In this document: piece after piece, positions 62,964-64,000 of the stretch | How the letters are laid out: each line of letters begins with the position of its first letter | Position numbering within the stretch: position 1 is the first letter of the stretch | The notes under the pieces: model-generated | What the model was told of the DNA's origin: nothing | What the model saw: only the letters and a program-made list of their open reading frames with translations | The model's database searches: none | Program-made: the position numbers and the translations under genes | Source: Sphaerisporangium sp. | GTDB lineage: Bacteria; Actinomycetota; Actinomycetes; Streptosporangiales; Streptosporangiaceae | Assembly: GCA_025964675.1 (NCBI GenBank) | Contig: JAOPYI010000044.1 | Span: 1-64,000, forward strand | Reading direction: 5' to 3' | Length of the DNA stretch: 64,000 bases

Positions 62964-63728
62964 ATGCCTACCGCACTCATCACGGGCGCGACCGCCGGCA
63001 TCGGCGCCGCCTTCGCCCGCAGGCTGGCCGCCGACGGGTTCGCCCTGGTCCTGGTCGCCCGCGACGAGAAGCGTCTCGCCGACACGGCGGCCGCGCTGCA
63101 CCGTCGGTACGGCGTACAGGCCGACACGCTCGCCGCCGACCTGGCCACCGACAAGGGCATCACCGCGGTGGAGGACCGGCTGCGCGAGGGAGTCGACCTG
63201 CTGGTCAACAACGCGGGCTTCGGCCACCCCGGCGCGGCCCTGGACGTGCCGATCGCCGACGAGGTGACCATGCTGCGCGTGCATTGCGAGGCGGTGTTGC
63301 GGCTCACCATGGCCGCCCTGCCCTCCATCCGGACGCGCGCCCGCGGCGGTGTGATCAACGTCGCCTCGGTCGCGGCGTTCTTCCCGCACGGCACCTACAG
63401 CGCCTCGAAGGCCTGGGTGGTCAACTTCAGCGAGTCGCTGGCGGCCCAGATCCCGGAGCGCCGTGTCCGGATCATGGCCCTGTGCCCCGGGTTCGTACGC
63501 ACCGAGTTCCACGATCGGGCATCCATCGACACCTCGGGCATTCCCGGGTTCCTCTGGCTGTCCACCGACCGGGTGGTCGACGCCGCCATGCGCGACTTCG
63601 CCCGCGGCCTGAGGGTCAGCGTGCCGGATGCCCGCTACAAGGCGATCGCGGCGGTGAGCAGGTTCCTCCCGCACAATCTTCCGGGGCAGATTCTCAGGCG
63701 CAAGGCTCTTCGAGCCGGCCGTCCCTGA
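62964..63728 (+). CDS. Short-chain dehydrogenase/reductase
   Basis: A 254-residue SDR. NAD(P) motif TGATAGIG at 7-14, NNAG in DLLVNNAGFG, catalytic Ser in INVASVAAF, YSASK Tyr/Lys pair and PGFVRTEFHD. The basic Arg residues after the TGxxxGxG motif (VARDEKR) favour NADPH. A C-terminal 40-residue tail (RYKAIAAVSRFLPHNLPGQI) resembles that of SDRs linked to membrane lipid metabolism, but substrate is not known. Start ATG at 62964. Alone between two hairpin terminators. Confidence 0.92.
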   Translation: MPTALITGATAGIGAAFARRLAADGFALVLVARDEKRLADTAAALHRRYGVQADTLAADLATDKGITAVEDRLREGVDLLVNNAGFGHPGAALDVPIADEVTMLRVHCEAVLRLTMAALPSIRTRARGGVINVASVAAFFPHGTYSASKAWVVNFSESLAAQIPERRVRIMALCPGFVRTEFHDRASIDTSGIPGFLWLSTDRVVDAAMRDFARGLRVSVPDARYKAIAAVSRFLPHNLPGQILRRKALRAGRP

Positions 63729-63793
63729 CAAACCGGATGTCGTTCTGCCCGTGGAGGCCGGCGACCTCCGTCATCCGGTGCTTCCGTGACATG

Positions 63794-63830
63794 CCGCCGC
63801 CGGTACCGAAGTGATCGGCACCGGCGGCGG
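63794..63830. terminator. Hairpin between the SDR and the gene at the window's right edge
   Basis: CCGCCGCCGGTACCG and CGGCACCGGCGGCGG form a 15-bp stem with one mismatch and a seven-base loop. It lies between the convergent SDR and partial gene and can end both transcripts. Confidence 0.75.
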
Positions 63831-63847
63831 GAATGCGGGAATGCGGT

Positions 63848-64000
63848 CTAGCGGAACAGCACCGGTGCCGAGAGCTGGAGGTCAGGCTGCACGCCGCTCA
63901 GCTCAGGGCAGGCCTGTATGTTCGCGCTCTTCGGCTCGCCGCCGGTGGCACCCGTCGCGAGCGTTTCCGGCTCGGTCTTGGACGTTCCAGCCTTGGAGGT
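63848..64000 (-). CDS. C-terminal part of a protein running off the window
   Basis: The last 50 codons of a minus-strand gene lie here. The frame ends TAG at 63848-63850 and is open to the end of the window. The visible part is Thr/Ser/Gly-rich (TLATGATGGEPKS) and ends CPELSGVQPDLQLSAPVLFR, which looks like the tail of a secreted or surface protein. Nothing more can be said without the upstream sequence. Confidence 0.5.
   Translation of the reverse strand, partial: TSKAGTSKTEPETLATGATGGEPKSANIQACPELSGVQPDLQLSAPVLFR

Overview
The window is very GC-rich, uses GTG starts often, and is packed with actinobacterial families: a TIGR03086/mycothiol-dependent-isomerase-like protein, an LCP cell-wall ligase, a PadR-DrrAB exporter, an FN3-MoxR-DUF58-transglutaminase module and TetR/PadR regulators. 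It looks like ordinary chromosome of a high-GC actinomycete. A member of Streptosporangiales (Nonomuraea/Streptosporangium-like) is my best guess, but that is an inference. I saw no tRNA, rRNA, intact insertion sequence, prophage or CRISPR array.

Layout. 1-2.0 kb: the end of a sigma-like HTH protein, a GNAT acetyltransferase and a SnoaL-like protein. 2.2-8.0 kb (minus): a leucine-catabolism operon (biotin carboxylase and carboxyltransferase subunits of a methylcrotonyl-CoA-type carboxylase, HMG-CoA lyase, acyl-CoA dehydrogenase), divergent from a TetR regulator with two operator-like palindromes between them. 8.8-11.2 kb: a PadR-regulated DrrAB-type ABC exporter with a clear repressible promoter and a strong terminator. 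11.3-20.8 kb: a secreted triple-repeat protein, a fused keto-acid dehydrogenase E1, a membrane glycosyltransferase, a TIGR03086 protein, CorA, a SnoaL protein with an amidohydrolase, and an M50B-like metalloprotease. 20.9-29.2 kb: a Ser/Thr kinase convergent with the transglutaminase-DUF58-MoxR-FN3 operon. 29.3-34.6 kb: SbcCD. 34.8-43.5 kb: a membrane hydrolase, LCP protein, bicovalent FAD oxidase, tiny membrane protein, an enolase-superfamily protein lacking its catalytic lysines, and a secreted nuclease. 43.6-45.0 kb: an MFS exporter.

The best candidate for a poorly described system is the minus-strand operon at 45.2-53.0 kb, in order of transcription: SWIM zinc-finger protein, DUF5691, MoxR-type AAA+ ATPase, DUF5682 and VWA protein. 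Coupled or closely spaced cistrons and a MoxR-VWA pair with uncharacterised partners suggest one ATP-dependent machine. Immediately upstream lie a glyoxalase/VOC pseudogene scar and a degenerate tyrosine-recombinase-like gene, which point to past rearrangement at that edge.

54-64 kb: an MFS-DUF985 cupin pair, an aldehyde dehydrogenase, a very large FtsH-like membrane ATPase/protease with a lipoprotein gene just upstream, a pirin behind an AT-rich regulatory region, a short-chain dehydrogenase, and the end of one more minus-strand gene running off the window.
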